Shown here: positions 25,724-41,406 of the stretch, piece by piece | How positions within the stretch are numbered: the first letter of the stretch is position 1 | How the letters are laid out: the number at the start of each line of letters is the position of its first letter | Assembly (NCBI GenBank): GCA_030645355.1 | Contig: JAUSNJ010000177.1 | Coordinates: forward strand, 1 to 49,016 | Reading direction: 5' to 3' | DNA length: 49,016 nucleotides | Source of the DNA: Rhodoferax sp. | GTDB taxonomy: Bacteria > Pseudomonadota > Gammaproteobacteria > Burkholderiales > Burkholderiaceae_C | The notes under the pieces: model-generated | Databases searched by the model: none | What the model saw: only the letters and a program-made list of their open reading frames with translations | Told to the model about the DNA's origin: nothing | Position numbers and translations under genes: made by a program

Positions 25724-28003
25724 ATGTCCGTCGTCGATAAATTTAAAAACATCTTTGCCAAAAAATCGTCGGAGTCCGAGTTGGATTCGCGCCTCAGTCT
25801 GGCTATGCCAGAAGACTCCTCAAGCGCGGTGGGTGGAGAGACGGTGCAGGAGGACGAGGTTCCGGCGGCGATAAAGCTCGGTCCACCACTGAAAGAGGCT
25901 GACATGGACGCCACTGCGCCGAAGGCGGACGCCGGCGATTTGGTGTCTATTCCCGGTTTGGGAAGTCGAACGGTGGTGCAGCAACAGCGCACCCTGTTCT
26001 TCCTGGGAGGCGCGTCACTTTTGGTGTTGGGCGCGGTCACGGTGTTCGCGCTCAATCAATCTGACAAAGTGGCGCAACAACTTGGAGCTACGGGTCAGGC
26101 GCTAATGCAGTCCCAGCGGCTTGCAAAATCAGTTTCACAGGCGGTGGTGGGTAGTGCCCAAGCCTTCCCGGACGTGTCCGATAGTGCGGATGTGTTGTCC
26201 AAAACAACCCGGGGCTTGCAGTCCGGTGACGATGCCTTGAAATTGAAACCGCTGGGCGATGCCTATGTGCATGAGCTGGAAAAGATCATGCCCTTGGTGG
26301 ACCGTGCCGAGAAGAGCGCGAAGACCGTGATGGGGCAGCAAAAGATTCTGACCCAGATTGGTTCGGCGTTGCGACTGATCAACCGGCAGTCTTCCGATCT
26401 GCTTGAGGTTGCCGAAGCGATTTTGGCGATGAAGCTCCAGCAAAATGCGCCTTCCGTGGAGATCACCTCGGTGGGGCAGTTGGTGATGTTGACCCAACGC
26501 ATTGGCAAATCGTCCAATGAATTCTTGACGGCCGAAGGCGTGAGCCCGGAGGCGGTTTTCCTACTGGGCAAGGACTTGAATACCTTCAAGGAAATTTCAC
26601 AGGGTCTGCTGTCAGGTAGCCAGGAGTTGCGGTTGTCAGCTGCCAAAGACGCCGGTACGCGGGAGCAGCTCGAAGCCCTGATCAAGATGTATGAAGAGAC
26701 TCGGGTCCAGGCTAGCGCGATTTTGGGTAACTTGCAGGGCCTGGTGTCTGCGCGCGAGGCGCAGGATGCGATTATTGCGGACAGTGAGCCGCTGCGCCGT
26801 AACCTGGAAGAAGTCCAAACCGAGCTGTCGGGTCAAACGGGCATTGGTGGCGCGGCCTTTGCTGTGTTGGTTTTGGCTGCTGCCTTTGCATTGGCCTGTG
26901 CGGGCGGATTGTCCTATGTGCAGCTGCAAGACAGCCGTCGGCGCCAGGTGGCTGCAGAAGACCAGCGGGTCGAAGCCGAGCGCCAGGAACACGAAGCCAA
27001 GCGCGTCAACGATGCCAATCAAGCGGCTATTTTGCGCCTGATGAACGAACTGCAAACAGTGGCTGAAGGCGATTTGACGCAGGAAGCCACAGTGACCGAG
27101 GACATTACCGGCGCCATTGCCGACTCGGTGAACTACACGGTGGAAGAGTTGCGCTCTTTGGTGTCCAACGTTCAAAGCACGGCGTCCCGGGTGGCGCAAA
27201 CGACAGCCGACGTGGATGCCACGTCCACCGAGCTGCTAGCAGCGTCCAACGAGCAGTTGCACGAAATTCGGGAAACCGGCCGATCCGTCGTGGATATGGC
27301 CGGACGCATCAATGAAGTGTCTGTCCAGGCGCAAGAGTCTGCAACAGTAGCCCGCCAGTCCCTGTTGGCGGCCGAGTCAGGCCTGAAGGCGGTGCAGGAC
27401 GCCATCGGCGGTATGAACTCGATTCGTGACCAGATCCAGGAAACATCCAAGCGCATCAAGCGGCTGGGTGAATCGTCACAGGAGATCGGTGAAATCACCG
27501 AGCTGATTTCGGACATTACGGAACAGACCAACGTCTTGGCGTTGAATGCGGCCATCCAGGCGGCAAGCGCCGGTGAAGCGGGCCGCGGTTTCTCGGTGGT
27601 TGCGGAAGAGGTTCAGCGACTGGCCGAACGTTCAGCGGATGCGACACGTCAGATTTCCGCTCTGGTGAAGGCGATTCAGACGGATACACAAGACGCGATT
27701 GGCGCTATGGAACGTTCCACACAGGGTGTGGTGGAAGGGGCAAAACTGTCCGACAACGCCGGTACCGCTTTGACCGAAATTGACCGCGTGTCACGGCAGG
27801 TGGCCGATCTGATTGAGCAAATTTCAAGCTCAGCGTCTCGGGAAGCCGGTCTGGCCAACGTAGTGGCCGACAACATCCAGCACATTTTTGCGGTAACCGA
27901 GCAGACCGGAGAAGGCACGCGGGTCACAGCGACCCAGGTGCGTGAACTCTCTCGCATGGCCGAAGAGCTGCGCCAATCGGTTTCGCGTTTCAAAATCAGC
28001 TGA
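25724..28003 (+). CDS. pilJ: Type IV pilus methyl-accepting chemoreceptor PilJ
   Basis: A 759-residue receptor. A cytoplasmic N-terminus of about 85 residues precedes the first membrane helix (TLFFLGGASLLVLGAVTVFA); the periplasmic region (about 107-370) holds tandem PilJ-type four-helix segments (LMQSQRLAKSVSQAVVG, VMLTQRIGKSSNEFL). The second helix (AAFAVLVLAAAFALACAGG) is followed by HAMP-like sequence and the signalling hairpin, including ITEQTNVLALNAAIQAAS and AGRGFSVVAEEVQRLAERS. It senses pilus-related surface contact or small molecules in relatives. The long charged N-terminal extension before the first helix is notable. Confidence 0.95.
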   Translation: MSVVDKFKNIFAKKSSESELDSRLSLAMPEDSSSAVGGETVQEDEVPAAIKLGPPLKEADMDATAPKADAGDLVSIPGLGSRTVVQQQRTLFFLGGASLLVLGAVTVFALNQSDKVAQQLGATGQALMQSQRLAKSVSQAVVGSAQAFPDVSDSADVLSKTTRGLQSGDDALKLKPLGDAYVHELEKIMPLVDRAEKSAKTVMGQQKILTQIGSALRLINRQSSDLLEVAEAILAMKLQQNAPSVEITSVGQLVMLTQRIGKSSNEFLTAEGVSPEAVFLLGKDLNTFKEISQGLLSGSQELRLSAAKDAGTREQLEALIKMYEETRVQASAILGNLQGLVSAREAQDAIIADSEPLRRNLEEVQTELSGQTGIGGAAFAVLVLAAAFALACAGGLSYVQLQDSRRRQVAAEDQRVEAERQEHEAKRVNDANQAAILRLMNELQTVAEGDLTQEATVTEDITGAIADSVNYTVEELRSLVSNVQSTASRVAQTTADVDATSTELLAASNEQLHEIRETGRSVVDMAGRINEVSVQAQESATVARQSLLAAESGLKAVQDAIGGMNSIRDQIQETSKRIKRLGESSQEIGEITELISDITEQTNVLALNAAIQAASAGEAGRGFSVVAEEVQRLAERSADATRQISALVKAIQTDTQDAIGAMERSTQGVVEGAKLSDNAGTALTEIDRVSRQVADLIEQISSSASREAGLANVVADNIQHIFAVTEQTGEGTRVTATQVRELSRMAEELRQSVSRFKIS

Positions 28004-28057
28004 TAGCGGACCTTCGAGCGTCCATTCAGAACAGAGATCCCAGGAGAGCCCGAACCC

Positions 28058-33960
<5,903 letters not shown>

Positions 33961-33988
<28 letters not shown>

Positions 33989-35454
33989 AGGCCTTTGCGA
34001 ACGACGGCGTAGCGCTCCAGTGTCCGCGCCCTTGCTTGGGCGTGGTCAACGATCGGCATGGGGTAGTTGCCCCCTAAAGTCACTCCAGCGGCGGCCAAAT
34101 CAGCTGGTTTGGCACACCACGGTGCGTGAATCTGACGCACATCCAGCCGTGCGAGTTGAGGCACATAGCGCTTGATGAACTTGCCGTGTGCGTCGAATTT
34201 CTCGCTTTGGCTGATTGGGTTGAAAATGCGGAAATAGGGCTGGGCGTCGCAACCGCTGGAGCTGACCCATTGCCAGCCGCCATTGTTTGCGGACAGGTCA
34301 AAGTCGTTGAGCTTTTCCGCAAAATAGCGCTCGCCCCAGCGCCAGTCAATCCCCAGATGCTTGACCAGAAAACTGCCGGCCACCATGCGCAGCCGGTTGT
34401 GCATGTACCCCGTCTGGTTCAGTTGCGCCATGGCCGCATCCACCAGCGGGTAACCGGTGCAGCCCTGGCACCAGGCCGCAAACCGGGTTTGTGCCTGCGT
34501 ACCGTGTTCCCATACGATCTGGTCGTACTCGGGTTTGAACGCGCCGTCCACCACATGGGGGAAATTCGCCAATACCTGAAAATAAAAATCCCGCCAGACC
34601 AGTTCCCCCAGCCACACCGATGCGCCAGCGCTGCCCTGGAGGCTGCGTTGCAAGGCCAGCGACACCAGTTGGCGGATGGACACCGTGCCAAACCGCAAAT
34701 GCACACTGAGATAGCTCGGGCCCTTGACGGAAGGGAAATCGCGGGTCTGGCCATACTGGTCCATGCGTTCCCAAAAATCGTCCACCAGCAGACGCGCCTT
34801 GCCAGCTCCTGCGCCAATGCCCAGGGCCTGAAGGTTGGTGGCAGAAAAGCCCAGGGTGTCCAGCGATGGAACCGGTTCGGCATAGGCCTGTGGGCGTTCG
34901 GCCAGTGCCTGCGCATGGGGACCGCAGGCATGCTGCACCGGAGGCGTATCACCCAACCGGGCCAGCCAGGCCCGCTTGTAGGGGGTGAAGACCCCATAGG
35001 GCTTGCCGGTTTGCGTCAACACCTCACGGCGCTCAAAAATCACATGGTCTTTGACGGTGACAAGCGCTCTGCGCTGGGAGGCCAGCGCGCTGTGGACCGC
35101 TGCATCCCGGGCCATGGCCCCGGGTTCGTAGTCGTGGGCCGCAAAAACTGCTTGTGCGTTTAGTGTCTCCGCCAGTTGAGGAATCACGGCAGTGGCAAAG
35201 CCGTGCTGGACGATCAGCCCCGCCAGCGGCTTGCCTGCCAGTGCGCGCAAATCGGCGTCCAGTTCCACCAGCGATTCCCGAATGAACTCCACCCGCCGGT
35301 CTGCGCGCGGCAGGGGGGCCAGGATGGCGCGGTCAAAAACAAAGACGCAATGCACCCGGCTGCAGCGTTCCAGGGCAGCATGGAGTGCAGCGTTGTCGTG
35401 TACCCGCAAGTCACGGCGAAACCATACCAGGCCCGTGTCAAATTCTTTTCGCAT
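33961..35454 (-). CDS. phrB: Deoxyribodipyrimidine photolyase
   Basis: A 497-residue FAD enzyme that repairs cyclobutane pyrimidine dimers with light. The N-terminal antenna-binding domain begins LVWFRRDLRVHDNAAL; the FAD domain has ELVWRDFYFQVLANFP, GYPLVDAAMAQLNQTGYMHNR and the family signature W-GERYFAEKLNDFDLSANNGGWQW. Length is normal for class I CPD photolyases. The 3' end overlaps chpA by 28 bp tail to tail. The start is 21 bp from the divergent yqgE start. Confidence 0.96.
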
Positions 35455-35475
35455 GGCAGCCGTTAAAATCTATGA

Positions 35476-36075
35476 ATGTCCGGCGATTCTGCACCCATCA
35501 ACCTCACGAATCACTTCCTGATTGCAATGCCCGGACTGGAAGATGCGATATTTTCCAAGAGCGTCGTGTATGTCTGCGAGCACACCGCGCGGGGCGCCTT
35601 GGGCCTGGTCATCAACAAGCCGGCCGATCTCAAAATGGCGGCCCTGTTCGGCAAGGTCGACCTGCCACTCAAACGCCAGGACCTGACTGACACGCCTGTG
35701 TTCCAGGGTGGCCCGGTGCAGATCGAGCGCGGTTTTGTGTTGCACGAGTCCGTCTTCCCGGCCCATGCTCGGCCGGAGCAGGCTTTGTATGCGTCCACCA
35801 TGACCATCCCCGGCGGACTGGAGATGACCACCTCCAAGGATGTGCTCGAAGCCCTGTCCAGCGGCTCGGGTCCCCGCCGGGTACTGGTGTCGCTGGGTTA
35901 TTCGGCCTGGGGCGAAGGCCAGCTCGAAACCGAATTGGGCGAAAACAGCTGGCTGACCGTCGATGCCGACCAGAGCGTCATTTTTGACACCCCGGTTGAA
36001 GAGCGTTATGACAAGGCCCTGGCCCTGCTGGGCCTGCAGGCCTGGATGATTTCGTCGCAGGTGGGCCACGCATGA
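35476..36075 (+). CDS. yqgE: UPF0301/YqgE (AlgH) family protein
   Basis: A 199-residue protein with the YqgE/AlgH pattern: NHFLIAMPGLEDAIFSKSVV, CEHTARGALGLVINKP, VFQGGPVQIERGFVLHE, and SLGYSAWGEGQLETELGENSW. Its biochemical role is unknown. It starts the yqgE-yqgF-pyrR-pyrB-pyrC' run and overlaps yqgF by 4 nt. The divergent space to phrB is only 21 bp, so its promoter must lie partly inside phrB. Confidence 0.95.
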   Translation: MSGDSAPINLTNHFLIAMPGLEDAIFSKSVVYVCEHTARGALGLVINKPADLKMAALFGKVDLPLKRQDLTDTPVFQGGPVQIERGFVLHESVFPAHARPEQALYASTMTIPGGLEMTTSKDVLEALSSGSGPRRVLVSLGYSAWGEGQLETELGENSWLTVDADQSVIFDTPVEERYDKALALLGLQAWMISSQVGHA

Positions 36076-36500
36076 GCGGGGGGCCAGCCGACCTACAGGC
36101 AACAGCGGTTCCGGCTGCATTGAATTCTTTTTTGGCGATAGATTTTGGAATGAAACGAACCGGCGTGGCGGTCGGCAACCGATTGCTGCGAACCGCCCAG
36201 CCGGTCGGTTCGGTGAAGGCCGAAGGCGACGCCCGGTTTGCTCTGATCGAAAAGCACCTCAAGGAATGGCAGCCCGACGCGCTGGTCATCGGTGTGCCCT
36301 ACCATCCCGACGGCGCTGTCCACGAGAACACGACACGGGCCAAGAAATTTGGCCGACAGTTGCACGGCCGCTTCAAGCTGCCGGTGTTCGAGGTGGATGA
36401 GCGTTACAGCACGACCGAGGCCCTGGCCAGCGGTGCCAAAGACGCCGACGCTGCGTCGGCCTGCATTATTTTGGAACAGTTCTTAAGGAGTTTGCCGTGA
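36072..36500 (+). CDS. yqgF: Holliday-junction-resolvase-like/pre-16S rRNA nuclease YqgF
   Basis: A 142-residue RNase H-fold protein (FLAIDFGMKRTGVAVG, ALVIGVPYHPDG, FEVDERYSTTEAL, ASACIILEQFL) with the acidic residues expected for catalysis. It processes the 5' end of 16S rRNA in E. coli and was formerly called RuvX. About 17 residues precede the first strand. The stop overlaps the GTG start of pyrR. Confidence 0.95.
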   Translation: MSGGPADLQATAVPAALNSFLAIDFGMKRTGVAVGNRLLRTAQPVGSVKAEGDARFALIEKHLKEWQPDALVIGVPYHPDGAVHENTTRAKKFGRQLHGRFKLPVFEVDERYSTTEALASGAKDADAASACIILEQFLRSLP

Positions 36501-37078
36501 GTACATTGACGAGCGCCGCCGGGCCGTCCCAAGGCGGGAGCGACCCCTCGGGGGGCAGCGAAGGTCGCGTAGCGACGAGCTTAGGGGCGCTGCTGCTAGA
36601 TGCGGAAGCGCTATACAAGGAACTGCTGCGCGGCGTGCAGTTGATGTCTGGCCCGAACACGCGATTGGTCGGGATCACATCGGGTGGCGCCTGGCTGGCC
36701 GAGCGCCTGCAAAAGGACATGAACCTGCCAGGCCAGGCCGGCAAGATTTCATCGGCCATGCACCGCGACGACTTTGCCCAGCGCGGCCTGTCCAGCGGCG
36801 GCCAGACCGTGTTGCCCTTTGATGTCAACGGGGCAGACATCCTGATCCTGGACGACGTGCTCTACACCGGGCGCACGCTGCGCGCCGTGATCAACGAACT
36901 GTTCGACTACGGCCGCCCGGCCAGCGTGAAGCTGGCCGTGCTGGTGGACCGCGGCGGGCGCGAGTTGCCGGTGCAGGCCGACTTTGCCGCAGCCCGTGTG
37001 ACGCTGGCGGCCAACCAATCCTTGGCTCTCGCCCGCAGCGATGCTGGTGTCTTCAGCTTTGATGTGAAAGACGTCTGA
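36497..37078 (+). CDS. pyrR: PyrR bifunctional regulator/uracil phosphoribosyltransferase
   Basis: A 193-residue type I phosphoribosyltransferase with PRPP loop [20 protein letters not shown], and [10 protein letters not shown] and [11 protein letters not shown] regions typical of PyrR. It begins at GTG 36497, with AAGGAG upstream and a GTGA overlap with yqgF, so the start is well fixed. Residues about 7-30 ([20 protein letters not shown]) are a low-complexity insert coded by repeat-like DNA, ahead of the conserved [17 protein letters not shown]. Position before pyrB fits a pyrimidine role; whether it regulates or only salvages uracil is unknown. Confidence 0.9.
   Translation: MSTLTSAAGPSQGGSDPSGGSEGRVATSLGALLLDAEALYKELLRGVQLMSGPNTRLVGITSGGAWLAERLQKDMNLPGQAGKISSAMHRDDFAQRGLSSGGQTVLPFDVNGADILILDDVLYTGRTLRAVINELFDYGRPASVKLAVLVDRGGRELPVQADFAAARVTLAANQSLALARSDAGVFSFDVKDV
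36517..36588 (+). repeat. Repeat-like insert translated inside pyrR
   Basis: The DNA from GCCGCCGGGCCGTCCCAA through GGGAGCGACCCCTCGGGGGG to GCGTAGCGACGAGC looks like the Gly/Ser-coding intergenic repeats common in Comamonadaceae, with small internal hairpins (CCCCTCGGGGGG, GTCGCGTAGCGAC). Here it lies between a well-supported start codon and the conserved pyrR core. The identification with a genome-wide repeat is from memory. Confidence 0.6.
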
Positions 37079-37079
37079 C

Positions 37080-38060
37080 ATGCTCTACAAACGCAACCCC
37101 CAACTCAATAAGCACGGTGAACTCGTGCACCTGCTGTCGGTCGAAGGTCTGCCCAAAAGCATACTTACCCATATCCTCGACACGGCAGCCAACTTCGTCT
37201 CGGTCAATGACCGCGAAGTGAAGAAGGTGCCACTGCTGCGCGGCAAGAGCGTGTTCAACCTGTTCTTCGAGAACTCCACGCGCACCCGCACCACGTTCGA
37301 GATCGCGGCCAAGCGTCTCTCGGCCGACGTCATCAACCTGGACATTGCGCGCTCGTCGGCCTCCAAGGGTGAGTCGTTGCTGGACACCATTGCCAACCTG
37401 AGCGCGATGGCCGCCGACATGTTCGTCGTGCGCCACAGCGAATCCGGCGCGCCCTACCTGATCGCCCAGCACGTGGCGCCCCATGTGCACGTCATCAACG
37501 CCGGCGACGGCCGCCATGCCCACCCCACACAGGGCCTGCTGGACATGTTCACGATCCGGCACTTCAAGAAAGACTTCACCAACCTCACGGTGGCCATCGT
37601 CGGCGACGTGCTGCACTCGCGCGTGGCGCGTTCCGACATCCACGCACTCACCACGCTGGGGTGTGCCGAAGTGCGTGTGGTCGGCCCCAAGACCCTGGTG
37701 CCGTCGGACCTGGCGCAGATGGGTGTGCGGGTCTGTCACACGCTGGAAGAGGGCATCAAGGATTGCGACGTCATCATCATGCTGCGCCTGCAAAACGAGC
37801 GCATGAGTGGCGCACTGCTGCCCTCCATGCATGAATTCTTCAAGAGCTACGGCCTCACGCCCGAGAAGCTGTTGCTGGCCAAGCCGGATGCCATCGTCAT
37901 GCACCCCGGTCCTATCAACCGCGGGGTCGAGATTGACTCCGCCGTGGTCGACGGCAAGCAAAGCGTGATCCTGCCGCAAGTCACATTCGGCATCGCCGTG
38001 CGCATGGCGGTGATGAGCATAGTGGCCGGTAACGAATCCGATTCCCGAGGCAGCAAATGA
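37080..38060 (+). CDS. pyrB: Aspartate carbamoyltransferase catalytic subunit PyrB
   Basis: A 326-residue enzyme that condenses carbamoyl phosphate with aspartate in pyrimidine synthesis. Carbamoyl-phosphate loop [34 protein letters not shown], and the aspartate-binding region [23 protein letters not shown] 37080 immediately follows the pyrR stop. Its 4-nt overlap with the inactive dihydroorotase pyrC' fits the Pseudomonas-type PyrB-PyrC' dodecamer. Confidence 0.97.
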   Translation: MLYKRNPQLNKHGELVHLLSVEGLPKSILTHILDTAANFVSVNDREVKKVPLLRGKSVFNLFFENSTRTRTTFEIAAKRLSADVINLDIARSSASKGESLLDTIANLSAMAADMFVVRHSESGAPYLIAQHVAPHVHVINAGDGRHAHPTQGLLDMFTIRHFKKDFTNLTVAIVGDVLHSRVARSDIHALTTLGCAEVRVVGPKTLVPSDLAQMGVRVCHTLEEGIKDCDVIIMLRLQNERMSGALLPSMHEFFKSYGLTPEKLLLAKPDAIVMHPGPINRGVEIDSAVVDGKQSVILPQVTFGIAVRMAVMSIVAGNESDSRGSK

Positions 38061-39358
38061 TGTCCAAGAAAACACTGATCAAAGGCGGCCAGGTCATCGA
38101 TCCCGCCAGTGGCTATAAGGAAAATGCCGACGTAGCCCTCGTCGGATCTGAGGTTGTAGCTATCAAAAACATAGCGACTGACTTCGCGCCCGACACCACC
38201 ATCGACGCCACCGGCTGCATCGTCATGCCCGGTCTGGTCGATCTGGCGGTGCGCCTGCGCGAACCCGGCCAGGAGCACGCCGGCATGCTGGCCTCGGAAA
38301 TGGCGGCGGCCGTGGCCGGCGGCGTCACCAGCGTGGTCTGCCCGCCCGACACCGAGCCGGTACTGGACGAGGCCGGTCTGGTCGAAATGCTGCGCCACCG
38401 CGCCGAGCTGCTGAAGCAGGCCCGTTTGTTTCCGCTGGGTGCGTTGACCCGCAATCTGGAGGGCGAGGTGCTGACCGAGATGTTGCACCTCACACAAGCC
38501 GGTTGCATCGGCTTCAGCCAGGCCGAAGTGCCTCTGGCCAACACGCAAGCCATGCTGCGCGCGCTGCAATACGCCAGCACCTTTGGCTACACCGTGTGGT
38601 TGCGCCCGCAGGAGCTGTACCTGGGCAAGGGCGTGGCGGCCAGCGGCCCGCTGGCCACGCGCATGGGCTTGTCCGGCATTCCGGTGGCGGCCGAGACCAT
38701 TGCCCTGCACACCATCTTCGAGCTGGTGCGTTCCACTCAGGCGCGTGTGCACCTGTGCCGCCTCAGCAGCGCGGCCGGCGTGGCCCTGGTGCGCCAAGCC
38801 AAGGCCGAGGGCCTGCCCATTACCTGCGACGTCAGCATCAACTCCCTGCACCTGACCGATGTGGACATGGGCTACTTCGACAGCCGCATGCGCCTTAATC
38901 CCCCACTGCGCCAACAACGCGACCGCGACGCCCTGCGTGCCGGTCTGCTTGAGGGCACGATTGACGCGCTGGTGTCGGACCACACACCGGTGGACGAAGA
39001 CGCCAAGGCGCTGCCGTTCGCCGAGAGTGAGCCGGGCGCCACCGGGCTGGAGTTGCTGCTCAGCCTGGCCTACAAGTGGGCGCAAGATGACGGCATTCCT
39101 CTGCACCAGGCCCTGGGCGTGGTGACCCACCGGCCGGCGGCGGTGGTCAGTTCCGCGCTGGGACCCCTGGCGGCCAGCGCCGGGCGTCTGGTAGTGGGCG
39201 GGGTGGCGGATATCTGTGTCTTCGACCCGAACGCGGCCTGGACCGTCGAGGCCTCGGCTCTGCGCAGCCAGGGGCACAACACGCCGTTTGAAGGCTATGA
39301 GCTACCCGGGCGCGTGCGCGCCACGCTGGTGGGCGGGCACCTGGCGTACCGTGCCTGA
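38057..39358 (+). CDS. pyrC': Inactive dihydroorotase-like PyrC' (ATCase partner)
   Basis: A 433-residue amidohydrolase-fold protein. Where active dihydroorotases have a zinc-binding HxH before LREPG, this one reads [10 protein letters not shown], so both histidines are lost; the later [10 protein letters not shown] segment keeps one metal-ligand-like Asp. That pattern, plus overlap with pyrB, matches the catalytically dead PyrC' (PyrX) that PyrB needs for assembly in Pseudomonas. A true dihydroorotase must be encoded elsewhere. Codons about 25-40 ([17 protein letters not shown]) coincide with sequence like the dispersed repeats of the window. Confidence 0.9.
   Translation: MMSKKTLIKGGQVIDPASGYKENADVALVGSEVVAIKNIATDFAPDTTIDATGCIVMPGLVDLAVRLREPGQEHAGMLASEMAAAVAGGVTSVVCPPDTEPVLDEAGLVEMLRHRAELLKQARLFPLGALTRNLEGEVLTEMLHLTQAGCIGFSQAEVPLANTQAMLRALQYASTFGYTVWLRPQELYLGKGVAASGPLATRMGLSGIPVAAETIALHTIFELVRSTQARVHLCRLSSAAGVALVRQAKAEGLPITCDVSINSLHLTDVDMGYFDSRMRLNPPLRQQRDRDALRAGLLEGTIDALVSDHTPVDEDAKALPFAESEPGATGLELLLSLAYKWAQDDGIPLHQALGVVTHRPAAVVSSALGPLAASAGRLVVGGVADICVFDPNAAWTVEASALRSQGHNTPFEGYELPGRVRATLVGGHLAYRA
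38131..38175 (+). repeat. Possible dispersed repeat within pyrC'
   Basis: CGTAGCCCTCGTCGGATCTG followed by GTAGCTATCAAAAACATAG resembles the core and tail of the intergenic repeats at 20713 and 46483. It is read in frame as part of PyrC'. Homologues have sequence at this place too, so chance similarity is possible. Confidence 0.4.
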
Positions 39359-39394
39359 GTCAGCAGGTCCCGTGGCCCACACCGTGGTTGGGGC

Positions 39395-40162
39395 GTGGCG
39401 GTGAACCGGGCGTTGGCCTGCTGGCGCCTGCTGCGGGTGGTGCTGCACATCCTGGGTGGGATATGGACCATCCTGGTCGTCTTTCCACGCCTGGCCCCGG
39501 CCCAAAGGCATGCACGCGTTCAGGCCTGGGCCCTCGAAATGCTTGCCTGTATTGCTATCAAATTGGTAGTGAAGGGTACTCCGCCGGTGGCCGGTCCGAT
39601 GCTGCTGGCCGCCAACCATATTTCCTGGATTGACATTGTCGTGGTGCATGCGACCCGCCATTGCCGCTTTGTCTCCAAGGACGAGATTGCGCGCTGGCCG
39701 CTGGTGTCCACACTGGCGAACGCTGCCGACACGCTGTACATCACCCGCGAATCCCGCCGCGACGCCATGCGCGTGGTGCACCAGATGGCGCAGTGCCTGC
39801 GCGACGGCGATGTGCTGGCCATTTTTCCGGAGGGCACGACGGGCGACGGTACCAGCCTGCTGCCGTTTCACGCCAACCTGCTGCAAGCCGCCATCTCGGC
39901 TGATGCGCCAGTGCAACCGGTGGCGCTGCAGTTCATGGACGGTCAGACCGGCGCGATCAGTTTTGCTCCGTGTTATGTGGGCGATGACACATTGTGGCAA
40001 TCGCTGTGGCGCACACTGTGCGCACACGACGTACAGGCCGTGGTGCAGTTTGGGACACCCGAGCGGGCGCAAGGCCGTGACCGGCGCGCCTGGGCTGCGG
40101 ACCTGCGTGAGGTCATTGCAGACTTGCGGCGCACGCATTCCTTCTTTGATCCTTGTCATTGA
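39395..40162 (+). CDS. plsC: Lysophospholipid (1-acyl-glycerol-3-phosphate) acyltransferase
   Basis: A 255-residue PlsC-family protein. A hydrophobic N-terminus (ILGGIWTILVVFP) anchors it to the membrane; the catalytic HX4D motif is NHISWID, and the glycerol-phosphate binding motif is FPEGTTGDGTSLLPFH. It would form phosphatidic acid for phospholipid synthesis. It begins at GTG 39395, with GTG 39401 as alternative. It follows the pyr operon after 36 nt. The family also includes acyltransferases acting on other lipids, such as OlsA. Confidence 0.88.
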   Translation: MAVNRALACWRLLRVVLHILGGIWTILVVFPRLAPAQRHARVQAWALEMLACIAIKLVVKGTPPVAGPMLLAANHISWIDIVVVHATRHCRFVSKDEIARWPLVSTLANAADTLYITRESRRDAMRVVHQMAQCLRDGDVLAIFPEGTTGDGTSLLPFHANLLQAAISADAPVQPVALQFMDGQTGAISFAPCYVGDDTLWQSLWRTLCAHDVQAVVQFGTPERAQGRDRRAWAADLREVIADLRRTHSFFDPCH

Positions 40163-40210
40163 AGTTCGCGGTGGGAACCCTAGCATTGAAATATCAATAA
40201 GGAGGTTCTT

Positions 40211-40867
40211 ATGACAACAAGCCTTTCTCTTCGTGCCTTTCCTGTTGTCGTCTTGGCAGTGTCAGCGTTGCTGAGCGTCGGTTGTGCCGTATCGCCGCCC
40301 GTTGCAGAGAAAATGGTTTTGGCCCCTGTGGGGTCGACCATAACCTACCACCGCAAGAGTTCAGGTGGACTGGGTGCCTATGACGGCAAGGTGGTCTGGA
40401 ACATGACCCAGAGCACTTGGCAAGGTCAGCAGGTTTACTCTTTCGGGTCTCCAGTGGCAGGTGCTACGCTGCATGAGCCATCGCGTTTTGGCATCCTTGC
40501 GCAGTTGAACCCTGCGGGGCAGCCCATCATGTCTTTCAATCCACCCATCACCTATCCCTGGCCCTTGGAAGTGGGCAAGACCTGGACGTCGACCCACACC
40601 ATGACCTTGCATTCCAGCGGCAAGACGATGCCAATGAGCATCAACGGAAAAGTGGAGTCTTGGGGTGATGTCACTGTACCCGCAGGCACATTCAAGGCCT
40701 ACAAGCTGGTGTGGACGGACAGCTCCGGTGATGTCGAAACCCGCTGGATCAGCCCGCAGGATGCTCTGGCGACCGTCAAGCGTCATATTGATCGACCGGC
40801 AACACATCCTCAGGGTGCAGGCGTACTGGACGCCGAGTTGCTGTCCTTCACATTCCCCGCAAAGTAG
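40211..40867 (+). CDS. Putative lipoprotein, unknown function
   Basis: A 218-residue exported protein with a lipobox (LSVGCAVS, Cys near residue 25) after a hydrophobic signal. The mature part is beta-rich with several WxSxxTM-like patterns (TYHRKSSGGLGAYDGKVVWN, VTVPAGTFKAYKLVW, ETRWISP). These resemble beta-sheet lipid- or sugar-associated periplasmic proteins, but I cannot name a family. The Shine-Dalgarno site AAGGAGG lies 5 nt before the ATG, the best ribosome site in the region. Confidence 0.82.
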   Translation: MTTSLSLRAFPVVVLAVSALLSVGCAVSPPVAEKMVLAPVGSTITYHRKSSGGLGAYDGKVVWNMTQSTWQGQQVYSFGSPVAGATLHEPSRFGILAQLNPAGQPIMSFNPPITYPWPLEVGKTWTSTHTMTLHSSGKTMPMSINGKVESWGDVTVPAGTFKAYKLVWTDSSGDVETRWISPQDALATVKRHIDRPATHPQGAGVLDAELLSFTFPAK

Positions 40868-40952
40868 CCGGGTCGCAACCAGAGCGTCGCCACGTTCAGA
40901 ACTGCGCTGTGGGACTTTCAATCTGGGAGTGGCGGCTGTTGAGGTGAAAACC

Positions 40953-41357
40953 GTGAAACGATCGTCATTCATTGCATTGCTACTGCTACTACCGCTCGGT
41001 CGGCTGGCATGGGCTCAAATCGACACTTTGCCCGAAGGGTTGGGCAAGAAAATCACTACGCCCGAGGGTTTGCGGGACGTCATAGCGAGCAAGGACCCGC
41101 GCATTGTCATCGTCGACGTGCGGCCACCGGATGAGTATGCCGCGGGGCACATTCCCACAGCCATCAACATCCCTGGTGGTTTGACCGCAGACATCAAGGA
41201 TCCACCTGCAAAAGACAAATACCTTGTGCTCTACTGCTTCGGCGGCAGGCGGTCACCCACCGCCGGCCAGAAGATGCTTGCCGACGGGTACAAGCATGTC
41301 TTTGTCTGGGGCGGCATTGTCAACTGGCCGTTCCCAAAGGAAATCTCGGCCAACTAG
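40953..41357 (+). CDS. Exported rhodanese-domain protein
   Basis: A 134-residue protein with a signal peptide (VKRSSFIALLLLLPLGRLAWAQ) and one rhodanese domain (VIVDVRPPDEYAAGHIPTAINIP; catalytic Cys in YCFGGRRSPTAG). The active loop CFGGRRS is of the single-domain sulfurtransferase/thiosulfate type. I use GTG 40953, which has GAGG at the right spacing; GTG 40944 is an alternative that adds three residues. A periplasmic sulfur-transfer role is inferred. Confidence 0.86.
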   Translation: MKRSSFIALLLLLPLGRLAWAQIDTLPEGLGKKITTPEGLRDVIASKDPRIVIVDVRPPDEYAAGHIPTAINIPGGLTADIKDPPAKDKYLVLYCFGGRRSPTAGQKMLADGYKHVFVWGGIVNWPFPKEISAN

Positions 41358-41406
41358 ACGCAGCGCAAGGCGGCTGACGCGGCACTCTCGGGCAGAACGA
41401 CGGGTT

